Assembly: GCA_022747635.1 (NCBI GenBank)
Contig: JAKTNV010000042.1
Coordinates: 496,001 to 560,000 of the forward strand
Length of the DNA: 64,000 bases
Reading direction: 5' to 3'
From: Hetaerina americana
Lineage: Eukaryota; Arthropoda; Insecta; Odonata; Calopterygidae
Shown one piece after another: positions 23,001 through 36,700 of the stretch. Under the pieces are notes generated by a model. The model did not search any database and was not told where the DNA came from. It was given only the letters and a program-made list of their open reading frames with translations. Every line of letters starts with the position of its first letter. The first letter of the stretch is position 1. The position numbers were made by a program, and so were the translations under genes.

Positions 23001-26000
23001 GGATAGTGGGTGCGATATCTTGCAGTACGCGACAGCATGGAACAAGCGGGGAGTTGCCGCCTGAATGCGTTGTCTGTTCGCTTTGGACGTTCCTGTGGAC
23101 GCTCCTGAAAAGTAATAATCTTTCGTATGTGGAAGCACTTGGATCCACTCCAAAACAAGGAAATCCATCTCGTCTGCTTTTCCACGCCTCTTTTGTCCGC
23201 GTTGGAGCGCTACTATACATCACCTAGCACCCCTCTTTTTCCACCCTAAGAATATCTTTGACCTTGGTTTAAGAAATCGTTCCACGGGCAGGAAATGCCA
23301 TTGCTAAAAGATTGGTGGAATCTATTGCCTCGAACCGCGAGATTATCTTGTTCACTTCTGTTAGATTCTTCTATAGAGTGTGCTGAGATGGAATACGTAC
23401 CCCCACCGGTTAGTATATCGAGTTTTTGTGTAGCATGATCTCTTTTTATAGGATTTCGGTTCACTGTAAACAAAAATAACCCCATGGAGTGTCGGAACAG
23501 TCTCCGTATTACTCTTTCAACCGGGTAAACTGTGAATGTAGTTGGAATTCTCCCATTCAACGACTTCATACTCATACGTAAGCATTTGTACAACAATTTA
23601 CTGACATGTAATCAAGAGTGTCAATGATGAGGTTTTTTCAAGAATAGAACTAACAATAATTTATTTTCGCGGTATATGTCACTTTTACGTTTTCTTTATA
23701 TCCACTAATGTTTCCACTTCATTAAGTATTCATAATAATCTAATTCTAATCATTTGAAATATAAGTTAGCGTTTTGCCTTTAATTAAACAAACGATTCCT
23801 AAGTTGTTTGTTTAGATAAAGTAAATAGTTGAATTTAAGTTACAAGAGTTTATTCTTGCCCCACGGAGACTGAAGTCACTGGGCTATATGTGCATGTATT
23901 GGGTATTATAGGTATGCTGAAATTTGCGTGTTCAATCAATCAAGTTTATTCTGGGGCAAGTATGTAGAAACGTAATAAGGTGCATTAGAATGAGATAAGA
24001 TTATAATATCTTTCCCCATTCGAAATTCGCTCCATTTTATCATGTCGAAATTTATTGATTATGCGTATTATTCAGAAATGTTTACTTTTCTAAACTTAAT
24101 GATACGTAGGTGAAATTCATGTTTTATCAATTATCCTTTATTTAGAGATAGTTTGGAGATTCATTACATCGACTTTTTGCAATAAAGTGTTTACAAACCT
24201 CAAACTAATTTGATCACAACCCTAGTTCTGACCATCGGCGCCCTCACGGATCTTCACAAACCGCGTGCGTTGACGTAATTACGTGTAATAATATTGACGC
24301 GATGGATAGCGAAAACGGTATCACCTTTCTTTGAATCTTATCCTGCGCCCTGCTGAACCCGAGACCACCCAATTCCTGGAGTTTGTACGAATTACCAACT
24401 GAGTTCTAAGATCCGTGGTCGCAAACTGATAAGGAGGAAAACCGTATTCTGAGTAACGATACCGCGCAAAAAAAAGGTCCATGATCCACCCTACTGTTAA
24501 TGCGCTCACCAAAGGGCCTGAAGTTCGCCAAGAACTTGAGTGTTTGTTCGTTTGTGGATTTTCATGTTTAAAGTATTCTTTGTATTGACTGTGGAAACTG
24601 GGCGATGCAATGACGGTCAAGGAAACGTTTGAAAATCATGTTATTTTCTCTACGGAGAACCGCATTCCATTTTTCCAATTATTTTCTTCGGTTGAAGCAT
24701 AGATCCATTCCTTTTTTATATTTAATGCGGAGGTGGGAAGAGAAATCTGGAATAGAGGTTTTTGTAGCCCTTTTTATGACACCATTTTTATATTATAGAA
24801 GAGACTGACTACAGGCTTCACCTAAAATGGATAATGAAAGGATTTTAACCTAGGTCTCGTTCAAAATATTCAACTATTTGTAAAAGATTTTGGTAATAAA
24901 TATCGAATCGAGATTATTATTATATATTTCAATTTAAAGATACTAGCTTTATCGGTTCTTCCTCAAGTTGGTGTACTTTATGATGATATTAATAATTTTC
25001 CAGAGTCGCTGCAACGTTTTGCAAATATTTACTGATAAATAAATAGTGTTATGAAAGCATGTAAAAACCTGTCAACGTCCAAAATTTTCCACGAGAAACT
25101 TGCCCTTTGCCCCTTCCCAATTTACTACTGCTCTTGGTAATGCGCACGAGTTTTGTAACCTGTAAAAACGTCGGTTAAATTGTTCATTACTAGTGGAAGA
25201 TAGCTTCGATGAGGAAGGGGTCAAAGGAAAGTGAAGGGGATGCAATCGAACTCAGCCTAATTACTTTTCCATCAACATTCCTTGAACCAAACTAAAGAAA
25301 AGAGCTCTAAATTTTGCTTACTCTATTATCTTACGCGTTATCTTATCTGCAGTATTTTTTAGCCTGTCCCAAATCTGTTTCAAATTCTTTATTCGGAAAA
25401 TTTTCCATTTGCACGTTTAAAATATTTCACGTTCATCCCTTAGAAATATTCCATCTTTCATCATTACTCATCGTACTGAAAAGTAGTTACATGCGCATTC
25501 CTCTTTGAGATATGTAGAGTCTGGAGTGTAGAAAATTCTATTTCAATCTTGAATTTTTGTTTACGTATCTTAAGAGCTAAGCGTGCGTAATTCACACTCC
25601 TCTGGGATTTTGCCAGCGAAATTTTGTTTTTGCTTCCCGGTGCCTCTCATAGCCGAGCCCCGGCAACTCAAGTGGTTTCCACTGGTGCACGAACTCCACG
25701 CTTGCCGCAACTTCTTTCCATATTTCATACCGCTCCCCTCCCAAGCCTTCCGAGTGAATCTTGTATTCCCTCTGCTTCAGTCACGTCTTGCGTCTGATAA
25801 AAAAGCAGAGCTCAACCGGGAACTCTGTATTGCCCTGAAAAATGGGTGAATAAGTTCGCAAAAACTCCGCTTTGACGGCGCTTATGGAGAAGGTCTCGAA
25901 AACAAAACTCCTGCCGTTCACACTAATTAATATGGGCGAGCTGGATGGAGTCCCATGCCTTCTTAGGCTAAGGAATGTATTCATCCGCGACGAAAAAGAA

Positions 26001-26720
26001 AAATGAGTTTACGTGTTGGTTCACCTTCACGTCCTTCGTTGAAAGACCTATTTTTTAGTGCTTCCTTTATAACTTCGGTGAATGTACGCTTGTGCCTGGA
26101 ATGTGTTATATTGAGAATAGGAAATCAGATATCTAACAGAAACAACTGAAATTTAAGGGAGTTCAAAGCATTAATTGTTCTTATAAAAGCATACACATCG
26201 TTCTTATATAGCTATTTTAGTCATTAAATGTGTTACAATTGTAATTGCTTCAATATCAAAAACCTTTAAGTCTACATTTAATAAAATTATCGTGAATTTT
26301 CCAAGCTCTAGCTTCCTTCTCCCAATTCTTCGCTCACAGCGAAATGTGTAATTTGTACATTATACCCAAAAACATATTATCGGCGAGTCATATTTTCATA
26401 TACAATAGTGAATCAATATGACAACATCACAGTTTTGTAGGTAAGGAAGTGTTGATGTTGTAATGATTACTAAGTTACTTGTAGAACTCTTGCTATATAA
26501 AATTGTTCTTTTGCCTCCAATACGTTAATGTCTAATCTTCTCTAACGACCTGTTCAGTTGTAGAAGTTAGATGCGTATTTTCAAAAGTACCAAAATGAAG
26601 TGCGGTTTTATATTATTCGTGATTTTCTTTGGTTTAGAAAAATTTTAGACCAAATGAAAGCCTTTTATTATAGTATATTGTAATGAAGTTTAATGTTATT
26701 TAAACTTTCTTAAAATCGCT
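20061..26720. other. Upstream DNA, nothing recognised
   Basis: AT-rich, with several short unrecognised frames such as 22909-23223 (-) and 24321-24620 (-). Local islands of higher GC at about 22960-23230 and 24230-24480 carry no identifiable domain. It may be intergenic or part of a long first intron. Confidence 0.4.
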
Positions 26721-26726
26721 TTAATA

Positions 26727-27479
26727 CGAGGGTCATCCGGAAAGTAGTACCCGCTCGTGAAATAAAGACACAAAAGTAAATATTAACAAACATAAAAAAT
26801 TTTATTTGAAAGAGGATACTTTAAACTACTTCTCAACATAATCTCCAAGCAAATTAAGGCATTTGTCATAACGTGTGACAAGTTTCTGTATTCCTGCTGC
26901 ATAGTCCTTCGCCGCCAGCTCATTGAGATACGCGAGGGACCCATCTTGCACAAATTTTTGCATAATGCAGATGGTGTTTAACAATTTCATGAACAATTGT
27001 TCGAGAAACATTGGGAAAATGCTCACAGATGTCATCAATTGTGACGCGCCGATCGTTCCTCACGAATTCGTCAACTGAGCTCACCAGTTGGTCTGTAATG
27101 ACAGACGGTCTCTCCGAACGCTCATCGTCGTGTGTGTTCCCCCTCCCCATGTTGAAGTTGCGACACCACCGCCGAACAGACGACTCGTCCATTACATTGT
27201 CTCCATACACCTCCTTTAATTGGCGATGAATATCACATGGGCGAACGTTTCTTGCATTGAGGAATTTAATCACTGCCCTCACTTCACAACTGGCGGCGTT
27301 CTCAATTTTTTTAAACATTGTAAACAATCACAGAAACAACACAGGCAATGCTAGCGTCACGCAACTTGGCTCAGAGAAGGCAGACAAGCCACTGAAGCTA
27401 TCTGACCTCGTCCAGCGGCTACTCGCGTCGTCAGCACTTCATGCGGCACGAACGGGTACTACTTTCCGGATGACCCTCG
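26727..27479 (-). mobile_element. Mariner deletion derivative, copy 1
   Basis: A complete 753-bp element bounded by TA (26725-26726 and 27480-27481), with terminal inverted repeats beginning CGAGGGTCATCCGGAAAG and about 33 bp long with one mismatch. On the minus strand it encodes the transposase N-terminus from 27327: the helix-turn-helix region with SSVRRWCRNF and the RSERPSV segment, reaching KICARWVP. It then joins, out of frame, to the normal C-terminus (AGIQKLVTRYDKCL...GDYVEK, ending about 26826). Full-length mariner transposases are about 345 residues; the central portion with the D,D34D catalytic triad is missing. The copy is non-autonomous and would need transposase from elsewhere. 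Confidence 0.93.
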
Positions 27480-27481
27480 TA

Positions 27482-30400
27482 TATACTAACGACCCGTGAA
27501 ACATAAGGAATTCTATCGTGAGAGAACGGAACTCTCTCGCATAGTTTGTATCTCGCCAGAGGCATTTGGAGGAGGTCATCGCGAGTCCAGATTTTGAAAT
27601 ATTTCCGTCCGAAATTAATTTTGAATAACTTTACAAGTGAGCATGAATAAGAATAAATTTAGATTGCGTTGTTGTAAATAGTTTTCGCCTTTTTAGCTTA
27701 AAGGGCAATTTCCATGACGCACATAATTTATTCCACGTTATAATAATTGATTAAATAATTAGTGAAAGTATGGCAATTATGGGTTACAATATATTTATAC
27801 AACGTGTATGTATCTTTGCTATTGCTGTAGGAATTATTTAGCGTGAATTTTGAAGTTTAACTTAGCCGAACTAAGACCTCTCAACTCTTATCAATACTTA
27901 AATTATCCATGAATGTTTTCTCCTAAACTATACAATTAGAAAATATTTCTCAACCTTGCTTTTAAGCCTGTTTTTCTCTCATCTCATACAGTTCATGCTG
28001 AACTTTGTTTTAACATTATTAAAGATATTTACTCAATAAATTAATTGATTCCATTTTTGTATAATAGTTCATATTATTCATTCGCTTCATTTTAAATTCA
28101 TTCATTATTTGCCATCCTCCTTTAATTTTCAAATTTCTAGTCGAGAAAGGCTTTTTCATGTAATGTTGGAAAGCAAAGGCTCATGAGAAGTAACATAATG
28201 TACGAATCGAAGGGGTTGAGGGTGCTACATTTTAGGATGCGTAAAATTGATATCAGGGGAAATGGGAAAGTCTTAAATACTCCCCCGTTCCTTGTAAGGA
28301 ATTTGAGATTTGGACTCTTAAACTTGAGGGTTGCGGTACTCACAGGATATATTTCACTCAATTCCCACATCGATTTCCTCCTGCCTTCAAGAGCATTTTG
28401 AGCGCGAATTAATCAGGCGAATAATCCTACTTTTGAAATAGACCGATTTCATTCCCGAATCAGTTACCCCTCGATGCTTCCGATTATAGCTTTGAAAAAA
28501 ATAAGAAATTTGATATTTTCAGAAACTTACATTTTCAAAATACTCAATAATTGATTGAAGTGAATTATTTACCACATCTAAGGAAAAAAAATATATATTG
28601 GCTTTTATGAAGTAAAATAAGATAGAATCCTAACTGTTATATTGTTAGTGTGAGCCTTTATCGTTAATCTTTTTTTAGAAAACGTGTGCTACAGTAAATG
28701 TAAAACCTTGTTTGCTATGTTAAACTTTCCTAATCTGCCGCATTCTCCAGCTTTCTGAATACTGATAGTTTATTGATATCTATCTCCAATATGTCAGGCA
28801 ATGGTAAAGGCTTAATGAAAAGTTTTCCTTCATGTGCAGGTCGATACACTCTAGGATTAGAACAGCTTTTGATGCATTTTCTTTTAAAGATAAAAAACTG
28901 GAAATCTGATATGGATATTTAGCAAGCCTTAATTTTTCATACTGCTTCATTTACTAGAGAATATGTGAGTGGAATGGAAGTGATATCCTCCGTTTCAATT
29001 ATGCCCATTCAAGAGAAATTTGGCCATTTCCGCAGGAGCATCAACTAGGAATAATGACCCCTTGAGGTAATAATACCGGAATACTTTCACTTGCTAGTTT
29101 ATGGTAATTAAACGAAAGTATGAACGAAAATAATGGTAATACTTCTCAATTAGGATTTATCCCCCAAGGTATCAAAAACTAAAACAGCTGAAAATCTAGA
29201 ATAAATAATGTGTAATCCTTTCAATGGAATCCTCCAAAGTTATTTCTCTGATGTAAGGGTGGTGCCCCTTGGCCAATGACTCAGTCTACAGGAAAATCAA
29301 AAGAAGGCATGCAAGTGGACACATTTAAACTACATCGATTCTACCTCAGTATGCATCTAAGAATTATAATCTGTGAAATAGTTGAACATATTTCCTTGTA
29401 TTTGTCCGTTTATCAATACTTTTTCCACTCTTGAATGTGTGTATATTTGATAAATTTTACCCTTTACCATTTTAAATTAGGATAATGCAGATGAAGATGT
29501 AGGTAGAGGATATCTTAATACTTTCATTCTAAATTGGCTTTATATATTTTCAGTTCGAAGGTAAAATTTTACTCTCATTATTGTCTCATATACAGATATT
29601 GATGAAGATTACAGCCTAATATACAACAAATATATCTCATGTTTTAGTTTTGTTTCCTTAAATTGAGGCTAATAATATATAAAATTAAATAAATTCTTAT
29701 CATTTTCAGAGAAACGCATTAAATAGTCTAACTGAAGGCCAGCCTTAAAATCAAACTAGTTGATTCACTCATTAAGATTATATCAAGATCAGAAAAATAC
29801 TCACATGCAAAGATAAATTGGAAAATCAGCTTACTAGCAAATAGCTCATTTTTCAGATATTGATAAATCAGGCCTCAAAAGAAATTTTGCACTACTCCCT
29901 CTTCTTTAGTCCTGTTTTGATAATGTAGTCTCTAATTGCATTTCTTAGAATATATAGCATTTTCACTCTATAAACAACTAGGCTTTATAGCATTTTTGAA
30001 ACCAATAAAGATTAAATATTGTTGTTCTTTGACAATATCTGAAGGACACATCTGCCATTTTGAACTCATTATTCAGTTAGTGAGCAATATTAAAGATCCA
30101 TATACATTGTCTTGTGCAAGAGATATTCATTTTGGTGTCACCTCTGCGCCCGGCAAAACATTAAATACCCTTCCCCATCAACTATTGTTTTAGTCTATCC
30201 AAGTAACTCTGCTAATATTAGCAGTAAGATTTCCTAAGTGGCTTTGTACTCAGATTGATATGTTTATCAAACTGCTTTGCAATATTTATCATTTTACGGT
30301 TATGCAATCTTAGAGGCTTGAGCTGCACTGAGATTCATCTCAGAAATATATGCAAATACATACCAGGAAAAGTTTTTTAAAAATGTTCAGCATTCTAATG

Positions 30401-30680
30401 AACTCGTTTTGAAATTAAAATTGTGCATGAAGTCACAAGTAGATGTGTGCTAAAATAGAAGAAAATATTAAAAATGCACAATATTAAAATTTTCATTTTT
30501 TTTGTTTTTTTAATAGAAATAGAAAATACCCATATTTTTAAATTTCAGAGTCACCTTGCATTAGATTTGCACTATGTAACAGTTTGAAACTATAATAGTA
30601 GACAATTTTTTAATTATTTTTGTTCATTTTATTTTTTAATTTCATTCATTTGTTTATTTTTCTTTTTTTTCTGTGGGATA
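27482..30680. other. Region 5' of the encore-like start exon
   Basis: AT-rich with no recognised exon. CpG frequency falls between about 28.5 and 29.2 kb and stays low to the right. The stretch ends in a pyrimidine-rich tract (30600-30680) that serves the acceptor of the first coding exon, so at least its right part is probably intron. Confidence 0.45.
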
Positions 30681-30688
30681 GTTTACAG

Positions 30689-30783
30689 GAACATGCCATC
30701 CTGACCTCAATAGAAAGAATGCAGTTCTAGCCAGTCCAACTCTGTAGTCTTCCCCTAAATGTCAGACATGGCCAAGTTAGAAA
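30689..30783 (+). CDS. enc: encore-like exon 1: 5' UTR end and start codon
   Basis: The acceptor tract ends TTTACAG at 30688 (or GATAG at 30681). The proposed ATG is at 30759, preceded directly by an in-frame TAA at 30756. It encodes MSDMAKLE plus one base before a strong donor, GTGAGT, at 30784. That base (A) completes an Ile codon with TC at the start of exon 2, giving MSDMAKLEIPSIVVHNG. Vertebrate family members also begin with a short segment containing MSD, which supports the choice weakly. An acceptor upstream of the ATG implies at least one untranslated exon further 5'. Confidence 0.7.
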
Positions 30784-31143
30784 GTGAGTATTTTTAAATG
30801 CGGAAGGTTTAATGTTGTGCCTGATTATACCGTGGCCTGTCCTTTCTTTTGCTCAACATTTTCTGGATTGGCTTTGTTGGAATTGTCTACAGTAGTGTTG
30901 AAGCCTTATTTAGATTATTATTTCAACTGTGATTTATGTCTTCATTGCTGTAGTGTCAGCATCAGTCTTTTATTCTAATATCTGTTAATTATAACTATGT
31001 GAATATAAATCCACTCAATCAGGGCCTTCATTAATTCTCAAGAAAAACTTTATTCTGCATATTCACATTGATTAAGAAAAATATTTTCACAAAACTAGTG
31101 CATGATATGAACTGACAACAACAGGAGCTAAAAAGTTGCAAAG

Positions 31144-31178
<35 letters not shown>

Positions 31179-31879
31179 ACCAATTTCTCTCTAAATGTGA
31201 TAGTATGCACCTCATCACTTCATCATTATGAAATCTCATTCATTGAATTGCACTTTCACATTCTCTATATCCCTTCTTCTCTTTAGGAAACTTCAGCACT
31301 AATGTTGTTCTTCTGATTTGGATGCCATCTGTTCTATGTGCTTCACTCTATAATACTGTGTATATTCAGCATCTATATTATTCTCTGTTGTCATTTATAT
31401 CAACTTTTTTACACATTCAAATTTTGTTGTCTTGACATGTATTAGGTCAGCTGAGGTAGTTTTTGTTGAATGTATATATTTGAAGAAAATATTTTCTTAC
31501 AAGTGTCTACCTTTTTAAGTAACATTGATTAATACTAAACAATCACAATTGCACTCCATTACATAATGGTTATATCAATGTCATATGATCTATTTTTGAA
31601 TTGGCATCATTAAAAAATTAGTTTTACTTAGTAGGTTTGCATTCTAATGGTTGTGATTGCAATTCAAATGTAATATAGACTATCATTGTAGTGTTTCCTT
31701 TAATGTATCACTCACATGTTTTATAATGCTTAGGCTAATTTTGTTTGATTATTTGATGCATCTTTTGTAATTTTTATTGAAATTTTCTTATTTTAATTAT
31801 TCTTACCCACAACCTCTGCCCAATTTTCGAAGCATTCTGCCCTTTCATTAATTTCCATTTTTTATTTCTGCCATACCAG
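30784..31879 (+). other. encore-like intron 1
   Basis: 1096 bp, AT-rich and CpG-poor. It contains a (TC)14 tract at 31147-31175. No exon or transposon recognised. Confidence 0.6.
31147..31175 (+). repeat. (TC)14 microsatellite in intron 1
   Basis: An uninterrupted TC repeat, far from the splice acceptor, so it is not obviously part of a polypyrimidine tract. Confidence 0.97.
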
Positions 31880-32100
31880 TCCCAAGCATTGTAGTTCACA
31901 ACGGAACCACAGGAGGAAGTGGTGGGGGAGGGGGAGGTGGGGGTGGAAGTCCGACTGGCAGTGGGGGTGGCGTGGTGGTGGTGGTGGGGCCAAGGGGCCA
32001 CAACGGGAGCTGCCCTAGGGCCATGGACCATGAGCAAAGGGTTGGGGGGCCAAGATCTGGTGGTCCAAGTCTGAGGAAACTTCGAACGCTCTCCAAGCAG
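31880..32100 (+). CDS. enc: encore-like exon 2: Gly-rich N-terminus
   Basis: The acceptor is CCATACCAG and the donor CAG|GTGTGT. It encodes PSIVVHNGTTGGSG, then glycine and valine runs (GGGGGGGG, VVVVV), and ends RSGGPSLRKLRTLSKQ. It starts at codon position 2 and ends on a codon boundary. The Gly run comes from GGN repeats, so its length may vary. The segment is disordered and has no domain. Confidence 0.82.
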
Positions 32101-33655
32101 GTGTGTTGTGTCTTAATTGTAAAGTTTCTCTTCGTGACATTATTCTAAATAAACATTTTTTCATGAGTAGTGGTATAATTTAAAATATTAAAAACGATCT
32201 CCTGGAATTAGGGATCAGATTGATTACTGGATCCAGATACCAAAGGTTCAACCCCTGGTGGTTATGAATTTTTCAGTTACATCTTCAAGCTCAACTTAAG
32301 TCCTGCACAGAGAGAAATTAAAAGAGTATGCATACACCTTCCAAGAAGAAGAATGTGAACCCTGTTCCCATGTTCCATTTCATCAAAAGCAGGCTGGTAC
32401 CAGTACCTCATTTCCCGCACTCTTCTCTTGTTCCCTAATCCTACACCTTATTGTACACCAATTGCTAATTATACCAATGATTTCTTTATAAAAATGAGCT
32501 TACGATAGGTTTAGAGGGGAAGAGAATTGTTAACCACTTTACCTCCAACCAAGCAATTAGTATGGTTTTGCCATTGATTCACCTAATTCAAATCCCTGAT
32601 AATCCTGAGTCTGGCCCTTGGCTAATCTAGATCAATCATGTGGCTGTAATGGTTGTCAAACAGAAAGCAGATCATGCTACAAATGAGAGCTGGTAATTTT
32701 GTAGTTTCTAATGACCATTCATAGCAGGATGTGTGGTAATCACAGCTGGGTTGTGTGATTTTTACCTAAGATAGAGACTTACCTCTGGTCTATTTCAAAA
32801 TGGATCACAGTGGTGGTAGGGACATCTATCTGACTGAGGAATGCGTCCAGAATTATCTATGCAAAGGGTTAATGGGAAATTTGCATTGAATATTCACCAT
32901 TCTCATTTCATCATAATGCACAAGGCATCAGAATGTGCATGAACATAATACTTCTGTCTATAATCAATATGGTAAGTGACCAGATGACATAATTACTGCA
33001 TCACCTATTTGGATAATTGCTTAATTCGAAGCCATCTTTCCTTCCCCAGTAATTTTGTCTGTAATTAGTCTTTACTGTCTGTGATTGTGATTTGAAAGAA
33101 AGAAGGCATAATTCTTTATGATAAAATATACTAACATTATAATGGAAATGATAATCTGCAATTGCCAAACATAAATTGTGTTCTTTTGGTATGTTCAGGT
33201 AAATATGCTTTAATGAGGTGAATTAACAAAATGGAATCATTTTTACAGGTTTACTAATATGTTTGCATGTATCTGTAGGCCATGATATTTTTTTATATTT
33301 TTTTGTTTGTGGACATTGCATGCATAATACATATTTGACTAATGTATTTATTTCACTGAGAATCGGCATGATTATTGAAACCTCATAAGGTACTAGCAAC
33401 TTCATTTTTTCTGAAAGATAATGTATTTTGACCAAATTGCTATGATACTTTGGTCATTTTCATAGAATAATTGACCGGAGTCATTAAAGGAGGTCCAGCC
33501 AAGTGCATAAATAATATGTAATTAATCTAATCTTCTCAGGTGAATCTTATTTTGCAACTTGAAATAACTCAGATTACTCATAGAAGGAAGGAGCTTATAT
33601 AGTTCTGCCATATTGGTGGGCACAATGATGAAGGGCTTGATTTGATCTCTTCCAG

Positions 33656-33997
33656 GAGGAATTTGAGGAAGAGGATGAGTTGGCTGTTGAAAGTGGTGGC
33701 CTCAGCCCTCTTGAAGGGTCTGGGCCAGGAGGAGGGGGTGGAGGTGGTGGTTGGCGGGGAGGAAGGGATGGTGGTGGAGGCTCCTCTGGGGATGAAAGAG
33801 GCACCGCAAGTCCTTCAGAAGCCACCAATGGTCTTGAGGAGGGCAGCTGCATTACTAGGGGCTCAGAGAGAAGAAAGGGATTTCAGGCTAAGCAGAGCCG
33901 AACGTCCTCATCGGGTGAAGAGATGTTGGACCAGGAGGGGTCGACTGAGAACTCTGAGGGACCAAAAAAACCACAGACACCGATCAGCCGCATGAGA
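33656..33997 (+). CDS. enc: encore-like exon 3: acidic and Gly-rich region
   Basis: The acceptor is CTCTTCCAG and the donor AGA|GTGAGG; both ends fall on codon boundaries. It encodes EEFEEEDELAVESGG, a glycine run followed by WRGGRDGGGGSSGDERG, then Ser- and Glu-rich sequence ending PKKPQTPISRMR. The low-complexity acidic composition looks disordered. A direct SKQ-EEFEEED join to exon 2 keeps the frame. Confidence 0.85.
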
Positions 33998-35019
33998 GTG
34001 AGGATAAAGTTTGCTCCTAGCTATTCTACAGGGACACTATCAGTCATGTATTCTATCCCAATAATATCATGTTCAATCCTTCTTTGAATTAACATGTATC
34101 ATAGTTGGTTTATTCAATATAATTTGTGTAAATGAGTATTTGTCCCTTTCGTTTTACCATTAATTGTTCTACCATTGTTTAGATATTTTGGGGGCACTGT
34201 GGCCCTAATTGGAGGTCCTCATGTAGGGCCTTAATGAAAAAAATGATAAGAGTGTATATTTATGCACTCCTTGGTTGCAAACTAACTTGGATAAGAGGAA
34301 AGCTGTGCTCTGTACTTTATGTCTCCACAATTAAATTATGTATTGACCCAAAAATTTGGTATCTGATAATAAAATTCATTAGTCTAAAGCCAGGTTGGCT
34401 TGTATGCCCAAAGTGGCATCCTCGGCAATTATTTTGGCATGCAGAGCTGGGAGGGTGCTACAAGCAATTCCATGGTGATTTCTTGATGGGTTTGGCATGC
34501 AAGTCAAGGGTATACTCTTATTCTCTTGTTATGTGCATTAACATTGGCACTCAATCACCAAAATGTTTTCCATCCCTAGTCTAGGGCTGTCTACTCTATA
34601 ATCTTCACATGATATATTATTCAATGAGAGGTATTTATTGTCTCTTCTGTCATTTTACAGAAACACATTCATAGCACAATGAATATCAATTTTGCCTTAA
34701 ATTTGGAATGGCATGCTTCACACACAAAAAATAAGCTGCCTTGTTTGTTTAATTCCATTAATAAAGAAAGGCAAGCTCTTTCAGGCAATTGTTTTTAATT
34801 TTCTACCAAATTTAATGCCTATGATTCTTGTGGAATTAATATTGGAATCCTTCACTAATTTTCTTTCCATATAATACTATTATTGACATTTTATATGGGC
34901 ATATTTATTGTTAATGAACTCATTGGGTTTATCCCTTGTATTGTAAAACCTTTGGCTCTGATCATTTGATGGTAAAAAGTTATTTACACATTCTTATTTC
35001 AATTTGTACTGCTTTTCAG

Positions 35020-35308
35020 TCCAATTCCAAGGTGAAACTTTTAGTGCGGAGCCATGCAATGCGAGAAGAGACTTCCCCTCCACCGGATCCTGAAGCCGTC
35101 CATCGCTATTCCCCTCCCCTTGGTGTTACAAATGCAGTCCCACCAGCTCCCACTTCCCCCTCTGCCCTTTCTATACCCCCATCTAGTCTTCTCAATGTCA
35201 ACGTGGGCAATACAGGAGGACCAAGCAGGCCTTCCTCACGTCATCGCCTGCGGCACCAAGGGAGCTCACAGGGTAGCATGGATAGTTCTTCTCCATGCCT
35301 TTCTCGTG
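35020..35308 (+). CDS. enc: encore-like exon 4: Pro/Ser-rich with KLLVRSHAMRE
   Basis: The acceptor is GCTTTTCAG and the donor GTAAGT. It encodes SNSKVKLLVRSHAMREETSP, then proline- and serine-rich sequence ending SSSPCLSR plus one base. KVKLLVRSHAMREETSPPPD is a conserved N-terminal segment in this family just upstream of the R3H domain. The last G combines with AT of exon 5 to make Asp. Confidence 0.88.
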
Positions 35309-36528
35309 GTAAGTAATGATTTCTCCCTCAAAAGTTGGCCCACATTAACACCCCAAAACTAATCAGCAATTTATTCTGTTTACAAAAAGAAACCTCAAAG
35401 ATAAACATGATAGTATGATGTTACTAGAAATATTGCATTTATTTATTCTCATTCTTGCATATTTAGAGTAAATCATTTAACTAACTTTAAATATAATTAA
35501 TACTATTTTTTCAAATGACAGATACAAAATTAATACAGCCCGCGGACACTAATAGACTGAGCCTTGTAGAATTAGGGTAGAAAAATTAAAATTTAAAGAA
35601 TATTTTGTAATAAGCAACATCTTTAATTTATATGGTAAATGTTACCTTTAGTGAGTGCAAACTACTCATTTGGTAATTATTTAACTTTCATTAAACATAT
35701 TAACCATAAAAAATGCAAATTTTGTATCTGTTTTTAATTAATCTGTTTGCTTGTATCAAACCAAAGAAATGGGGTGTGTTGTTGAATTACAACAATATTT
35801 CCACAGATTGGAGCCATATTTTAAAGTTAAGCTGAGTGTAAAATATTTTTCCTGACTATAATGTTGAGCATATGGATTGTATGTTAAAATCCTACTGTTT
35901 CCATGCAAAGAAATTAGTTTTAATTTGAAAACTTCACCTGATTGAAAAAAACTCAATTTTTCTGAAAGAATTACCCACTAATTAACATTGGTAAAGCAAA
36001 AGGAATTAGAGCTATTAATGGGAAATCTAGCTTACATTTTTGGGTTAATAAATTTGTGATGGGTGAGCAGCGTGGAGTTTTCTAGCTGTTGTCTCTGGAA
36101 AATTAATAGTCAAAAGTATTAATCCATGAGATGTATGCCCTTGTTTCAGTTTCTGTCACTGCATTTGGCAGAGACTGAAGTCTGACTTAAGTCTTTGATG
36201 TATGTTTCCTGATTAGATCACCGGAGTCTGTGTTAAATGTTTAGATTCTCTTAGATACCTACCAAAATGATTCTCATTGTTTTCTTTTGGAGAACACTAA
36301 ATGGTCATGGAAGATCGTCATTTATATTGCCCCAAAGGTAGACTGAAAAATTCATATGTCAATTACTATTTATCTTACTGTACATGATGGTACAACTTCA
36401 CTGTATAAATCCTATGACCTATTTGTCTGTACGCTTTTTATTTAATGAGAATATTATTTTTATTCAATCATATTTCCTGCACTCCTTTGCAATCCACTCA
36501 AAATTGTTAATCTTTTCTTTAATTATAG

Positions 36529-36700
36529 ATTCTAGCACTGAGCAGGCCTCATTGTTGGATGGATCATCTTCATCTGGGGGAGGAGGAAGTTCTGGAGATC
36601 TACAGCAATTCATTGTTGAAACTTTAAACCGTAATTACAAGGACCGAATGTTAATGTTAAAAATTGAACAAGAAATTGTGAGCCTTGCTCGTGATAATAA
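36529..36700 (+). CDS. enc: encore-like exon 5: first half of R3H domain
   Basis: The acceptor is AATTATAG and the donor GTAAGT. It encodes DSSTEQASLLDGSSSSGGGG, a short linker, then FIVETLNRNYKDRMLMLKIE and QEIVSLARDN (residues about 320-349), the first helices of the R3H fold. It ends with AA, completed to Lys by the first base of exon 6. The [17 protein letters not shown] join across the intron is diagnostic of the family. Confidence 0.95.

Larger units (their letters stand above)
32101..36528 (+). other. encore-like introns 2-4: non-exonic parts
   Basis: Intron 2 is 32101-33655, intron 3 is 33998-35019 and intron 4 is 35309-36528; exons 3 and 4 lie between them. All are AT-rich and CpG-poor. 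A B-box-like GGTTCAACCCC at about 32250 may be a decayed SINE. Nothing else recognised. Confidence 0.5.
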
